In this document: one piece after another, positions 17,308 through 27,231 of the stretch
Layout: each line of letters starts with the position of its first letter
Position numbering within the stretch: position 1 is the first letter of the stretch
Origin: Mycolicibacter kumamotonensis
GTDB lineage: Bacteria; Actinomycetota; Actinomycetes; Mycobacteriales; Mycobacteriaceae
DNA length: 64,000 bases
Direction of reading: 5' to 3'
NCBI RefSeq assembly: GCF_002086285.1
Contig: NZ_MVHU01000022.1
Location: 1-64,000, forward strand
The notes under the pieces: model-generated
What the model saw: only the letters and a program-made list of their open reading frames with translations
Told to the model about the DNA's origin: nothing
Database searches by the model: none
Program-made: the position numbers and the translations under genes

Positions 17308-18201
17308 GTGTCCACGAACGAAGAACGGCGCGCCCAGGCCAAGCGCAAGCTGGAGGAGCAGGTGCGCCAGCGCGCGGAGGCAGACCGCAAGCAGCGCCGG
17401 ATCCTGATGATCGCCGGCGCGGTGGTGGCCGTGGCGCTACTGGCCGGGGTGGTGTTCGTGGTGCTGCGCGATGACGGCGACTCGGGCAACGTCAACGCCG
17501 CCTCGACGTCGGAGACCTCGGAGGCCGCCGACTCTGCCGCGGCCTCGCCCGGCGAACCCGGACAGCTGCCGAAGTTCACCGCCTCGCCCACCCTGGGCGC
17601 CGACTGCCAGTACCCCAAGGCGCGGCCGGCCAGCAAACCGGTCGACCCGCCGCGGTCCGGCAAGGTTCCGACCGAGCCCGCCGAGGTCAGCGTGTCGATG
17701 ATGACCGACCAGGGCCCCATCGGTTTGATGCTCAACAATGCCCAATCACCCTGCACCGTGAACAGTTTCATCAGCCTGGGCGCCAAAGACTTCTTCTCCG
17801 GAACCCAGTGCCACCGGCTCACCACGTCGCCGATGCTCAGCGTGCTGCAGTGCGGCGACCCGGCCGGCGACGGCACCGGCGGCCCGGGCTATGAGTTCGA
17901 CAACGAATACCCCACCGACCAGTACGCCAAGGGCGACCCCGCAGCCCAGCAGCCGGTGACGTATCCGCGCGGCACCCTGGCGATGGCCAATGCCGGGCCG
18001 GGCACCAACGGCAGCCAGTTCTTCCTGGTGTACCGGGACTCGATGCTGCCGCCGCAGTACACGGTCTTCGGCAGGATCCAGCAGGACGGTCTGGCCACCC
18101 TGGACAAGATCGCCGAGGCCGGTGTGGCGCCGGGCGGACGCAGCCCCGACGACGGACCGCCCGCCACCAAGGTCACGATCAAGTCCGTGCGCGCCGACTA
18201 G
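17308..18201 (+). CDS. ppiB: Membrane-anchored cyclophilin-type peptidyl-prolyl isomerase (PpiB)
   Basis: 297 residues from a GTG at 17308 with AGGGAGG ten bases upstream. A charged helix (about 5-30) leads into one membrane helix (about 33-52), a Ser/Ala/Glu-rich linker, and a cyclophilin domain (about 125-297) with CHRLT and NGSQFF active-site motifs. It probably catalyses proline isomerisation of exported proteins on the outer face of the membrane. Orientation and neighbours match Rv2582. It converges on relA with a 13-bp gap. Confidence 0.92.
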   Translation: MSTNEERRAQAKRKLEEQVRQRAEADRKQRRILMIAGAVVAVALLAGVVFVVLRDDGDSGNVNAASTSETSEAADSAAASPGEPGQLPKFTASPTLGADCQYPKARPASKPVDPPRSGKVPTEPAEVSVSMMTDQGPIGLMLNNAQSPCTVNSFISLGAKDFFSGTQCHRLTTSPMLSVLQCGDPAGDGTGGPGYEFDNEYPTDQYAKGDPAAQQPVTYPRGTLAMANAGPGTNGSQFFLVYRDSMLPPQYTVFGRIQQDGLATLDKIAEAGVAPGGRSPDDGPPATKVTIKSVRAD

Positions 18202-18214
18202 GGGGCGGGCCGCC

Positions 18215-20617
18215 TCAGGCCGCGGACGTCACCCGGTAGACGTCGTAGACGCCCTCGACGTTGCGGACCACATTGAGCAGGTGCCCGAGGTGCTTCGGGT
18301 CGCCCATCTCGAAGGTGAACCGGCTGATCGCCACCCGGTCGCGTGAGGTGGTGACCGAGGCCGACAAGATGTTGACCTTCTCGTCGGCGAGCACCTTGGT
18401 CACATCCGACAGCAGGCGGTGGCGGTCCAGCGCCTCGACCTGAATAGCCACCAGAAACACCGACGACGGCGACGGCGCCCACTTGACGTCGATGATCCGC
18501 TCCGCCTGCTGGCGCAGCGAATCGGCGTTGGTGCAGTCGGTGCGGTGCACCGACACGCCGCCGCCGCGGGTGACGAAGCCCATGATCTCGTCGCCGGGCA
18601 CCGGGGTGCAGCACTTGGCCAGCTTGGTCAGCACGCCGGGCGCGCCGGGCACCGCGACGCCGACGTCGTCGGTGTGGCGTTCACGGCGGGAGATGGTCAG
18701 CGGGGTGGACCGCTCGGCCAGATCCTCCTCGGCCTGATCCACCCCGCCGAGCTGGGCCACCAGCCGCTGCACCACGTGGTGCGCCGAGATGTGGTTCTCG
18801 CCGACGGCGGTGTAGAGCGCGGACACGTCGCTGTAGTGCAGTTCGCGAGCGACCGCGGCCATCGATTCGCCGTTGACCAGCCGCTGCAGCGGCAGGCCGA
18901 CCCTGCGCACCTCGCGGGCGATCCCGTCCTTACCGGACTCCAGCGCCTCCTCGCGGCGTTCCTTGGCGAACCACTGCCGGATCTTGGCCTTGGCCCGCGG
19001 CGACACCACGAACTGCTGCCAGTCCCGTGACGGCCCGGCGTTTTGGGCCTTCGAAGTGAAAACCTCCACCACTTCGCCGTTTTCGAGCTTGCGCTCCAAT
19101 GCCACCAGCCGGCCGTTGACGCGGGCGCCGATGCAACGGTGGCCGACTTCGGTGTGCACGGCGTAAGCGAAGTCGACCGGCGTCGAACCGTTGGGCAGGG
19201 TGATCACATCGCCCTTGGGGGTGAAGACGAAGATCTCCTTGACGGCCAGGTCATAGCGCAGCGACTCGAGGAACTCACCGGGGTCGGCGGCCTCCCGCTG
19301 CCAGTCCAGCAGCTGACGCATCCAGGCCATGTCATCGATCTCGGCGGCGGCGTTGGGGTGCGGAACCCCGTTGCGGCCCTTGGCTTCCTTGTAACGCCAG
19401 TGCGCGGCGATGCCGTATTCGGCGGTGCGGTGCATCTCACGGGTGCGGATCTGGATCTCCAGCGGCTTGCCCTCCGGGCCGATCACCGTGGTGTGCAGCG
19501 ACTGGTAGACGCCGTAGCGGGGCTGGGCGATGTAGTCCTTGAACCGGCCGGCCATCGGCTGCCACAGCGAGTGCACCACGCCGACCGCGGCGTAGCAGTC
19601 CCGGATCTCGTCGCACAGGATCCGCAGCCCCACCAGGTCGTAGATGTCGTCGAAGTCGCGGCCCCGCACGATCATCTTCTGATAGATCGACCAGTAGTGC
19701 TTCGGCCGGCCTTCGACGGTCGCGGCGATCTTGGACTTCGCCAGCGTGTTGATGATCTCGTTGCGCACCTTGGCCAGGTAGGTGTCGCGTGACGGCGCCC
19801 GGTCGGCCACCAGCCGCACGATCTCCTCGTATTTCTTCGGGTGCAGGATCGCGAACGACAGATCCTCGAGCTCCCATTTGACGGTGGCCATCCCCAGCCG
19901 ATGCGCCAGTGGCGCAATGACTTCCAGCGTCTCACGGGCTTTGCGAGCCTGCTTTTCGGGCGGCAGGAAGCGGATGGTGCGCATGTTGTGCAGCCGGTCG
20001 GCGACCTTGATCACCAGCACTCGCGGGTCACGCGCCATCGCGATGACCATCTTGCGAATCGTCTCGGCTTCGGCCGCGGTGCCCAGCACCACCTTGTCCA
20101 GCTTGGTCACCCCGTCGACCAGGTGGGCGACCTCGTCGCCGAACTCGCCGCCGAGCGCCTCCAGGGTGTAGCCGGTGTCCTCGACGGTGTCGTGCAACAG
20201 TGCGGCCACCAGCGTGATGGTGTCCATGCCCAGCTCCGCCAGGATGGTCGCGACCGCCAGCGGATGGGTGATGTAGGGGTCACCCGAGTGGCGCAACTGG
20301 GTGGCGTGCCGCTGTTCGGCGACCTCGTAGGCGCGTTGCAGCAACGCCAGGTTCGCCTTGGGGTAGAACTGCCGGTGCACCGCGACCAGCGGTTCCAGCA
20401 CCGGGCTCAGCGCGCCGCGTTGGGCGGTGATCCGCCGGGCGATGCGCGCCCGTACCCGTCGGGACGCGCTGGTGGGCACCTTGAGCAGGTCGGTGCGCTC
20501 GGTGGGCGAGTCCTGGGCAGGAGGCTGGAAGACCGCCACCGGCTGGCCCCCCTCGGCGTCGCGCCGGTCCTGCTCGGAGTTCTCTGCTGAGCCCTGATCA
20601 AAGCCCACGTCGCTCAC
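18215..20617 (-). CDS. relA: RelA, bifunctional (p)ppGpp synthetase/hydrolase
   Basis: 800 residues, full length for a RelA/SpoT homologue. An N-terminal HD hydrolase domain (HDTVEDT near 150-156) is followed by the synthetase domain (RLHNMRT and the later [10 protein letters not shown]), a TGS domain (about 450-515) and a C-terminal ACT domain. It makes and degrades the stringent-response alarmone. It lies downstream of apt, as in the apt-relA gene pair of actinobacteria. Confidence 0.97.
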   Translation of the reverse strand: MSDVGFDQGSAENSEQDRRDAEGGQPVAVFQPPAQDSPTERTDLLKVPTSASRRVRARIARRITAQRGALSPVLEPLVAVHRQFYPKANLALLQRAYEVAEQRHATQLRHSGDPYITHPLAVATILAELGMDTITLVAALLHDTVEDTGYTLEALGGEFGDEVAHLVDGVTKLDKVVLGTAAEAETIRKMVIAMARDPRVLVIKVADRLHNMRTIRFLPPEKQARKARETLEVIAPLAHRLGMATVKWELEDLSFAILHPKKYEEIVRLVADRAPSRDTYLAKVRNEIINTLAKSKIAATVEGRPKHYWSIYQKMIVRGRDFDDIYDLVGLRILCDEIRDCYAAVGVVHSLWQPMAGRFKDYIAQPRYGVYQSLHTTVIGPEGKPLEIQIRTREMHRTAEYGIAAHWRYKEAKGRNGVPHPNAAAEIDDMAWMRQLLDWQREAADPGEFLESLRYDLAVKEIFVFTPKGDVITLPNGSTPVDFAYAVHTEVGHRCIGARVNGRLVALERKLENGEVVEVFTSKAQNAGPSRDWQQFVVSPRAKAKIRQWFAKERREEALESGKDGIAREVRRVGLPLQRLVNGESMAAVARELHYSDVSALYTAVGENHISAHHVVQRLVAQLGGVDQAEEDLAERSTPLTISRRERHTDDVGVAVPGAPGVLTKLAKCCTPVPGDEIMGFVTRGGGVSVHRTDCTNADSLRQQAERIIDVKWAPSPSSVFLVAIQVEALDRHRLLSDVTKVLADEKVNILSASVTTSRDRVAISRFTFEMGDPKHLGHLLNVVRNVEGVYDVYRVTSAA

Positions 20618-20638
20618 CTCCGACCTCGAGAATATCGG

Positions 20639-21184
20639 CTAAATCAGCCGAAGGCTCACGAGCTGCAATGGTGCCACCGCGGCGCGTCCGCCCATATCGG
20701 CCAGCTCCAAAACCACCGCGGCCGCGACCACCTCGGCTCCGGCGCGCTGCAACAACCGCCGGGCGGCGGCCAGCGTGCCGCCGGTGGCCAGAACGTCGTC
20801 GAGGATCACCACCCGGCGGCCGGCCAGATCGATTCCCTCGGCGGGGATCTCCAGCACCGCCTGGGCGTATTCGAGCTGATAGGACTCCGACAGCACCGGC
20901 GGCGGTAGTTTGCCGCCCTTGCGAACGGCCAGCGCCCCCACCCCGAGCCGGGCGGCGACCGCCCCGGCCAGCAGAAATCCCCGCGCGTCGACGCCGGCCA
21001 CCACGTCGGCCCCGGCGGCGGCGCGGGCCAGCGCGTCGGTGACCGCGGCCAGCCCGGCGGCGTCGGCGAAGACCGGGGTCAGGTCTTTGAACGCAATTCC
21101 GGGGGCGGGGAAATCGGCCACTTCGCGGGTCAACGACGCGATGGCCTCGGCGGCAGCATCGTCGGGCCCTCCGGCGGGTTTCAC
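20639..21184 (-). CDS. apt: Adenine phosphoribosyltransferase
   Basis: 181 residues from a GTG at 21184 that overlaps the lipoprotein stop by 4 bp. It contains the Apt hallmarks [16 protein letters not shown] and the PRPP-binding loop [13 protein letters not shown], and salvages adenine to AMP. A much longer reading frame continues upstream in frame, but that extension lies over the lipoprotein gene on the same strand in a different frame and is spurious. Gene order secF-lipoprotein-apt-relA matches Rv2586c-Rv2583c. Confidence 0.95.
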   Translation of the reverse strand: MKPAGGPDDAAAEAIASLTREVADFPAPGIAFKDLTPVFADAAGLAAVTDALARAAAGADVVAGVDARGFLLAGAVAARLGVGALAVRKGGKLPPPVLSESYQLEYAQAVLEIPAEGIDLAGRRVVILDDVLATGGTLAAARRLLQRAGAEVVAAAVVLELADMGGRAAVAPLQLVSLRLI

Positions 21185-22839
21185 TGTTGCAGCGCCCAGC
21201 GGTCCATGTTCCAGCCGGCGCCCCACCGGGTGGGGTTGGCGGCCACCCCGTACGTCTTCTTCGACGACAGCAGGGTGCGCTGCTGACGGTACAGCGGCAG
21301 GGTCGGCATATCGGCCCACAGCACCGGGCCGCTCTCCGCCAGCAGCCGGACCATCTCCGCCGGGTCGGCGGTCACCGCCAGCGCGGAGATGATGCCGTCG
21401 ATCTGGTCGTTGTGGTAGCCGGACAGATTGTTGCCGTTGCCACTGAACAGCTCGTAGGCGTCCATCGCAGACGACCCGGTCGAGCCGCTGCCGGTGGATC
21501 CGCCGGTGCTCGCCAGTAGAACGTCGATCTGGCCGTCCCGCAGTGCCTGCGGGCCGATGCCGTCGGAGGCCACCTCGGTGACGGTGATCCCGGCCGGCGC
21601 GCACGATTCGCTGATCGCCCCGACCACTGCGGCCAGCCGGGTGTTGGGCCCGCGGTAGCCGATCCGCACCGTCAACGGTTTGCCGCCGAGCGTGTCGCGG
21701 GCGGCGTCGGGATCGGCGCGGGCGAACTGCTCGGCCTCGGGCACGTTTTCGGCCTGGTCGAACGCGTCGTCGATGGCGGTGTTCAGGCGGGAGTTGACCA
21801 TCGGCACGCCCGCATCCCGGGCGATCACGTCGCGTGGGGTGCACAGCGCCACCGCCCGGCGCGCCGGGATCTCCGCGAGCGGCCCGGACGGGGCGAAGAT
21901 CAGCTGCTCGATACCGCCCGACGGGCTGTCGCTGCTCTGGTAGTCGTCCGGGGTGATCAGGGATCCGGCGGAGCCGGTCGCCACGTCGACGACCTCCACG
22001 ACGCGTTTGTTGACCCGATCTGCGATGTCTGCGCCCTGCGGCCAGACCGTGATCCGCTTGGTGACCGGCTTGGCGCCCCACCACAGGTCGTTGGCGACCA
22101 GCACCACGGCGCCCCCGTCGAGCACCGAATCGATCTTGTAAGGCCCCGATGACGGGAAGTTCCGCAGGTCGGCGTCGTGGTCGAGCCGCCAGGTGGTGTT
22201 CCAGGCGGCGGCGATCTTCGGCATGACATCCTCGACCGGCCCCAACTTGCCCAGCACCGCCTCGGTGACGTTCAGGCCGAGTTTGTCGCTGAGGATGTGC
22301 GACGGCATCATCGAGGTCGCGGTGAACAGCTCCTCGTGGGCGACGATGTTGCGGTCGGGGAAGAACGACACCCGGGCCTTCTTGGCGCCGGGCTGGCAGT
22401 CGATGTGCTCGATGTCGAGGTAGCCCGCCCGGCTGGCGGCGTCGAACCCCTCGAACCGCCCGGATTGCGCGGCCCACGCCAGCACCAGGTCGTCGCAGGT
22501 GATCGGGTGGGAGTCGGAATAGACCGCCGCCTCGGCGATCTGGTAGTCCAGCACCAGCGGAGCGCGGCCGACGACCGAGATGCTGCCGAAGTCGTGGTCG
22601 GTGACGATCTGCCCGTCCGGTCCGTGGTAGCCGAAGCCGGTCAGGGTGCGCGAGAACGCCTGCGGCGCCGCCGAGGCCGCGCCTGCCACCGAGGTGGTGT
22701 TGTAGGTGGGCAGGCCGCCGTCCACGGCGTAGTCGATCTGGTCGACGGTCGCGCTGGTGCATGCCGACACCGACCAGGCGCTCACCGCGGTGGCGACCGC
22801 CACCAGCAGGGCCGCCGCGGACCGATAACGGGCCGCCAC
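21181..22839 (-). CDS. Solute-binding lipoprotein, ABC-transporter family 5 (Rv2585c-like)
   Basis: 552 residues from a GTG at 22839, four bases after the secF stop. A signal peptide ends in the lipobox VSAC (Cys about 28). The rest is an extracellular solute-binding domain of the DppA/OppA type, which binds peptides or related ligands. No permease genes lie beside it, so it may work with a distant transporter or have another role next to the Sec genes. The count fits Rv2585c (about 557). Confidence 0.9.
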   Translation of the reverse strand: MAARYRSAAALLVAVATAVSAWSVSACTSATVDQIDYAVDGGLPTYNTTSVAGAASAAPQAFSRTLTGFGYHGPDGQIVTDHDFGSISVVGRAPLVLDYQIAEAAVYSDSHPITCDDLVLAWAAQSGRFEGFDAASRAGYLDIEHIDCQPGAKKARVSFFPDRNIVAHEELFTATSMMPSHILSDKLGLNVTEAVLGKLGPVEDVMPKIAAAWNTTWRLDHDADLRNFPSSGPYKIDSVLDGGAVVLVANDLWWGAKPVTKRITVWPQGADIADRVNKRVVEVVDVATGSAGSLITPDDYQSSDSPSGGIEQLIFAPSGPLAEIPARRAVALCTPRDVIARDAGVPMVNSRLNTAIDDAFDQAENVPEAEQFARADPDAARDTLGGKPLTVRIGYRGPNTRLAAVVGAISESCAPAGITVTEVASDGIGPQALRDGQIDVLLASTGGSTGSGSTGSSAMDAYELFSGNGNNLSGYHNDQIDGIISALAVTADPAEMVRLLAESGPVLWADMPTLPLYRQQRTLLSSKKTYGVAANPTRWGAGWNMDRWALQQ

Positions 22840-22843
22840 GGCG

Positions 22844-24163
22844 TTACCGTCCGGCGCCCGGCTTGCCGGTCGGCCGCTGGGTGCGCCGGCTGGTGGGTCG
22901 CACCGGCTTGGCGCCCGGTGCCGGGGCGGACGACGAGGGGGCCGGGGTCCCCGCGGCCACGGTCGCCTCGTCCTCGTCGTTATCGGCGATGTCGTCCTCG
23001 GCGGTGTCGTCCTCGGCGGCGGCCGGCACGGACTTGGCACCGGTCGCGGTCTTGCGTCGCCGCATCACCTTTCGGTTGTGGTTCTGCACCAACTCGGTGC
23101 GCTCCCGCAGGGTGACCAGCAGCGGCGTGGCCAGGTAGATCGACGAGTAGGTGCCGACGACGACCCCGACCAACTGCACCAGCGCGAGGTCCTGCAGCGT
23201 TCCCACCCCCAGCAGCCACACCGCGACCACCATCAGCGACATGATCGGCAGCGCCGAGATCAGGCTGGTGTTGATCGACCGCATGAAGGTCTGGTTGACC
23301 GCCAGGTTGGCCTCTTCGGCGTAGGTGCGCCGGGTCTTGTGTTCGAAGCCGTGGGTGTTCTCCTCGACCTTGTCGAACACGATGACGGTGTCATAGATGG
23401 AGAACCCGAGAATCGTCAGCAATCCGATCACGGTGGCCGGGGTGACTTCGAAGCCGACCAGCGAATAGACCCCGGCGGTGACAAGGACGTCGAAAACCAT
23501 GGAGATCATCGCCGCCAGCGTCATGTACCACTCGTAGCGGACGGTGATGTAGAGCGACGCCAGCAGCAGGAACACCACCAGCGCGATCACCGCCTTCTGG
23601 GTGATCTGCGCGCCCCAGGTCTCCGACACCGCCGAGTCGCTGATCGCCTGCTTGCTGGGCTGCCCGTCGGGGCCGACCGGCTGGAACGCGTCGAACAGGG
23701 CGTCGCGCAGCTTCTCGGTCTGCTCGTTGGTGAGCGTCTCGGCGCGGATCTGCACGGTCGCCGACGAGCCGTTGCCGACCACCACCACCGATTCGGGGCT
23801 GCTGCCGACGCTGCTGCGGAAGACCTCTTCGACCTGGGTGACCGAGGTCTCGCCTCGCGGGAAGGAGACCTTCGTGCCGCCGGCGAAGTCGATACCGAAG
23901 GTGAAGCCGCGGATCAGGATGCTCAGGATCGCGATCGCGACCATTGCGCCGCTGACCGCGTACCACAGCCGGCGCTTGCCGATGACCTCGAACGCACCGG
24001 TGCCGGTGTAGAGCCGCGACAAGAAGCTGTGCTTCGGCGGCCGCGGCGTGCCGGTGGTCTTGCGGGCCGTCTCCTCGACGGCGGTGCCGGTGTCGGTCAG
24101 TTCGACCGCCTCGGTGTTCTTCGTGGCGCGCTTCGTGCCGCCCTTGGTGCTCGGTTTGGCCAT
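22844..24163 (-). CDS. secF: SecF, protein-export membrane component
   Basis: 439 residues. Six membrane helices surround a periplasmic loop, with the family motifs GIDFAGGT near 75 and the D-x-x-V-T-x-G-V (DVLVTAGVYS) pattern in the RND-like core, and a long Ala/Pro/Asp-rich cytoplasmic tail after about 380. SecDF uses the proton gradient to pull proteins through SecYEG. It follows secD by 4 bp in the yajC-secD-secF order. Confidence 0.97.
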   Translation of the reverse strand: MAKPSTKGGTKRATKNTEAVELTDTGTAVEETARKTTGTPRPPKHSFLSRLYTGTGAFEVIGKRRLWYAVSGAMVAIAILSILIRGFTFGIDFAGGTKVSFPRGETSVTQVEEVFRSSVGSSPESVVVVGNGSSATVQIRAETLTNEQTEKLRDALFDAFQPVGPDGQPSKQAISDSAVSETWGAQITQKAVIALVVFLLLASLYITVRYEWYMTLAAMISMVFDVLVTAGVYSLVGFEVTPATVIGLLTILGFSIYDTVIVFDKVEENTHGFEHKTRRTYAEEANLAVNQTFMRSINTSLISALPIMSLMVVAVWLLGVGTLQDLALVQLVGVVVGTYSSIYLATPLLVTLRERTELVQNHNRKVMRRRKTATGAKSVPAAAEDDTAEDDIADNDEDEATVAAGTPAPSSSAPAPGAKPVRPTSRRTQRPTGKPGAGR

Positions 24164-24167
24164 CTGG

Positions 24168-26216
24168 CTATCCCTGTCCCGTCGACTGGGCGGTCACCCG
24201 CGCGCCCGCTTTGGCTCCGGGTCTGCCGCCCGGTCTGCCGCCCGCCCTGGCTACCGCCCGCCGCTCGCGTGCCACCTGCTGAACCGCACCGAGGCCGTTG
24301 TAGGTCGGCTTGGCCAGAGTCGGCGACTTGGACGCCAGGTACACCAGCGGCCAGGTCACCAGGAACACCACGACCAGGTCCAGGATCGTGGTCAGCCCCA
24401 GGGTGAACGCGAAGCCCTTCACCTGGCCGACCGCCAGGAAGTACAGCACCGCCGCGGCCAGGAAGGTCACCGCATTGCCGGACACGATCGTCTTGCGGGC
24501 CCGCGTCCAACCGCGCGGCACCGCCGAGCGGAACGACCGGCCTTCTCGGATCTCATCTTTGATGCGCTCGAAGAACACCACGAACGAGTCGGCGGTGGTG
24601 CCGATACCGATGATCAGACCCGCGATGCCGGCCAGGTCGAGCGTGTAGTTGATGTATCTGCCCAACAGCACCAGGATCGCGTACACCACGGCGCCGGCAA
24701 GCACCAGCGACAGCGCGGTGAGCACCCCGAGCACCCGGTAGTAGAGCAGCGAGTAGACCAGTACCAGCGCCAGGCCGATCGCGCCGGCGATCAGACCCGC
24801 CCGCAGCGAGGTCATTCCCAGTGTGGCCGAAACGGTTTCGGCCTCCGAAGCCTCGAACGACAGCGGCAGCGACCCGTACTTCAATACGTTGGCCAGCTGA
24901 CGCGCCTCGTCCTGGGTGAATCCCGGTGAGCCGCCGGTGATCTGGGTGCGTCCGCCGGGGATCGCCTCTTGAATCTGCGGCGCACTGACCACCTGGGAGT
25001 CCAGGGTGAAGGCGGTCTGGGTGCCGATGTGCGCCGCCGTGTAATCGGCCCAGATGTCGGCCGCGGCGCTCTTGAACTGCACCTGGACGATGTTGGCGCC
25101 GCTGCGCTGGTCCATGCCTGAGCTGGCGTCGGCGATCTGGTCACCGCTGATGATCGACGGCGCCAACAGGTAGGCGGTCTGATGGTCCTGCGAGCAGGTC
25201 ACCAGGGGAAGGTCCGGGTCGTCGTTGCCGGCCAGGATGTCTTCCTTGTCGCACCGGTTGGCCTGGATCTGCAGGGCCAGGGCCTGCACCACTTTGTTGT
25301 CGCTCTGCCGCAGCCGCTTCTCCGCGGCGATGCGGGCCGCCAGGCCCTGCGGCTGGCCCGGCTGACCCGGAAGAGGGGGCACACCCGGCAGACCGGGCAG
25401 TTGCGCTCCGGGGCCCGGCGCCTCGCCCGTGCCCGGTGACCCGGGGCTGCCCGGGGCCTCGGTGGTGTTACCCGGCGCGGGGCTCTCCGTGGGTGTGCCC
25501 GGCGACGGGGCCGGCTCCTGCGGGTAGGGCCGCGGCTGTGCCGGGGGGGTCAGCGGCTGCTGAGGAAACGAGTCGTTCCCGCCGAACAGGCCTTCCCCGC
25601 CGGCGCCGCCCCCACCCGGCAGGCCCTGATCACCGGCCTGACCGCCGTTGGCCGGTGATCCGGGCAGGCCGGGGATTGCACCCGTACCGGGCACTGCACC
25701 GGGCATGCCGGGAATTCCGCCTGGGACGCCGGGCACTCCGCCCGGAACACCGGGAATCCCCGGGGGCAGGCCGGGCCGTCCGGGCCCGCCGGGAAGCCCG
25801 GGCATCTGGCCGCCGCCCGCCTGCTTTGCTTCCTCCACCGACACCCCGCTGACCACGGGCCGGATGTAGAGCCGGGCGGTCTGCCCCAGGGTGCGCGCCT
25901 CGTTGCCGTCGCTGCCGGGCACGGTGATGACCAGGTTGTTGCCGTCGATGATGACCTCGGACCCGGACACCCCCAGGCCGTTGACACGCGCGCTGATGAT
26001 CTGTTGCGCCTGGTTGAGCGCGTCGCGGGTCGGGGCGGAGCCGTCCGGAGTGCGGGCGGTGAGCGTCACGCGGGTGCCGCCCTGCAGGTCGATGCCGAGC
26101 TTGGGTTCGGCCAGCTTGTTTCCGGTCAGGAACACCAGCAGGTAGACGCCGATGAGCATTGCCAGGAACACCGCCAGGTTGCGGGCAGGGTGCACCGGCG
26201 CCGAAGGCGATGCCAC
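24168..26216 (-). CDS. secD: SecD with a long collagen-like Pro/Gly insertion
   Basis: 682 residues from a GTG with AAGGAGA upstream, about 110 longer than M. tuberculosis SecD (about 573). An N-terminal helix (about 13-30) is followed by the GIDLQGGTR motif (41-49), the P1 periplasmic domain, and five further helices in the C-terminal RND-like part. An insertion at about 134-291 splits P1; its first part (about 139-187) is made of repeated G-x-P-G triplets, the second part is rich in Pro, Thr, Ser and Glu. M. tuberculosis SecD has a shorter Pro-rich segment at the same place. It works with SecF. Confidence 0.95.
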   Translation of the reverse strand: MASPSAPVHPARNLAVFLAMLIGVYLLVFLTGNKLAEPKLGIDLQGGTRVTLTARTPDGSAPTRDALNQAQQIISARVNGLGVSGSEVIIDGNNLVITVPGSDGNEARTLGQTARLYIRPVVSGVSVEEAKQAGGGQMPGLPGGPGRPGLPPGIPGVPGGVPGVPGGIPGMPGAVPGTGAIPGLPGSPANGGQAGDQGLPGGGGAGGEGLFGGNDSFPQQPLTPPAQPRPYPQEPAPSPGTPTESPAPGNTTEAPGSPGSPGTGEAPGPGAQLPGLPGVPPLPGQPGQPQGLAARIAAEKRLRQSDNKVVQALALQIQANRCDKEDILAGNDDPDLPLVTCSQDHQTAYLLAPSIISGDQIADASSGMDQRSGANIVQVQFKSAAADIWADYTAAHIGTQTAFTLDSQVVSAPQIQEAIPGGRTQITGGSPGFTQDEARQLANVLKYGSLPLSFEASEAETVSATLGMTSLRAGLIAGAIGLALVLVYSLLYYRVLGVLTALSLVLAGAVVYAILVLLGRYINYTLDLAGIAGLIIGIGTTADSFVVFFERIKDEIREGRSFRSAVPRGWTRARKTIVSGNAVTFLAAAVLYFLAVGQVKGFAFTLGLTTILDLVVVFLVTWPLVYLASKSPTLAKPTYNGLGAVQQVARERRAVARAGGRPGGRPGAKAGARVTAQSTGQG
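25344..25817 (-). repeat. Low-complexity G-x-P-G repeat region inside secD
   Basis: Codes for about residues 134-291 of SecD. The core (nearest 25817) repeats short PGIPG, PGVPG, PGMPG and PGLPG units; the remainder is Pro/Thr/Ser/Gly-rich. Repeated short units make length variation by slippage likely. Confidence 0.85.
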
Positions 26217-26385
26217 GTGTTTCAGTCTCCTTCGCTCATTGCACGATGCGCTCTCGCGATCGTCGGGGCTGGTCCGCGCTGGGTCGGCTCGCGACGATCA
26301 GTTCGACCGCACCCGCAAAGGGTACGTGCCCGGCTGGCAGGCTCGGTGCTGGGGCAGGCGTTCCGCGCGTCGTGGGCGCCGGTGG

Positions 26386-26694
26386 CTAGACGTCTTCGGT
26401 GGCCTGCTCGACCGCTGCTTCGGCGGCAAACTCCTCGGGTTCGATCTTGTCGCGGATCGCCAGCTTCATCCAGGTGGTCACCACGCCGGGGGCGATCTCC
26501 AGATCGACGGTGTCATCGGTGATACCGGTGATGGTGGCCTCCAATCCGGAGGTGGTGTGAACACGGTCGCCCACCTGCAGTGACTCGTGCAGATCGATGG
26601 TGGCTTGCATCGCGCGCTTCTGCCGTCGCGAGGCGAAGAACATGAATGCGCCCATGACGATGAGCAGGGGCAGGAAGGCAACCATGTTGTTCAT
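26386..26694 (-). CDS. yajC: YajC, SecDF-associated membrane protein
   Basis: 102 residues with one N-terminal membrane helix (about 4-20), a basic stretch SRRQKR and the YajC domain (GDRVHTTSGLEATITGI). YajC binds SecDF in the inner membrane. It is the first gene of the yajC-secD-secF run; a 169-bp spacer with a weak hairpin precedes secD. Confidence 0.95.
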   Translation of the reverse strand: MNNMVAFLPLLIVMGAFMFFASRRQKRAMQATIDLHESLQVGDRVHTTSGLEATITGITDDTVDLEIAPGVVTTWMKLAIRDKIEPEEFAAEAAVEQATEDV

Positions 26695-26848
26695 GACGAC
26701 GACCGATCTTTCAATTCGTTCTTATTAGTCTTCGGCACCGGGCCAGGTATGACGGGCCGCTGCGATGACAACAGTGTGCCACTGTGTGTCGCGACTCCGA
26801 GTCGGTACCGCTGTTCGCCGCCTAGGCTGTGGGAAATCGTGGGTCAGG

Positions 26849-27190
26849 ATGAGCGAGAAAGGTCGGCCGGTGAGAAACATCGCATATGGTCTGGCTACGG
26901 CCGTTGCATTCGCGGCAGCTCCGCTGGCGGTTGGGGCTTTCGCAGCGCCGGCCATCGGTTCGGCGGCGCCGCTGAATTGCCCGGACGGCCAGTACTGGGA
27001 GCCGAGCACCAACACCTGCATGCCACTGGGCCAGGGGCCGACGCCGCTGGACTGCCCGGGCGGCGAGTACTGGGAGCCGAGCACCAACACCTGCATGCCG
27101 CTGGGCCAGGGGCCGACCCCGTTGGACTGCCCGCCCGGCGAGTGGTGGAACCCCTTCGGCAACGCCTGCCGACCGCTCGGCCAGGTCTGA
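26849..27190 (+). CDS. Small secreted protein with three 25-residue Cys-pair repeats
   Basis: 113 residues from the ATG at 26849; a GTG at 26870 would give a cleaner signal peptide start (VRNIAYGL) and is equally possible. A signal peptide ends about residue 39. The mature part is three tandem repeats starting at about 42, 67 and 92, each with C-P-x-G-x-Y/W-W, N-x-C and PLGQ; every unit has two cysteines, probably one disulfide. The DNA repeats are 75 bp and the first two are nearly the same. No function is known to me. It lies between divergent yajC and gabT, 41 bp before gabT. Confidence 0.75.
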   Translation: MSEKGRPVRNIAYGLATAVAFAAAPLAVGAFAAPAIGSAAPLNCPDGQYWEPSTNTCMPLGQGPTPLDCPGGEYWEPSTNTCMPLGQGPTPLDCPPGEWWNPFGNACRPLGQV

Positions 27191-27231
27191 CCCGCGGCAA
27201 GGACCGCCCCGGACCGCTAAGGAGACCGCCC

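Noticed and set aside
20639..22762. Long minus-strand frame that would extend Apt by more than 500 residues
   Set aside because: The extension lies over the solute-binding lipoprotein gene on the same strand in another frame; Apt begins at the coupled GTG at 21184.
25344..25817. SecD repeat region as a separate collagen-like gene
   Set aside because: It is in frame within SecD, with the conserved SecD sequence on both sides, so it is an insertion.
26258..26299. Hairpin upstream of secD as a riboswitch or regulatory RNA
   Set aside because: Only an 8-bp stem with a 26-base loop; too weak to support a call.
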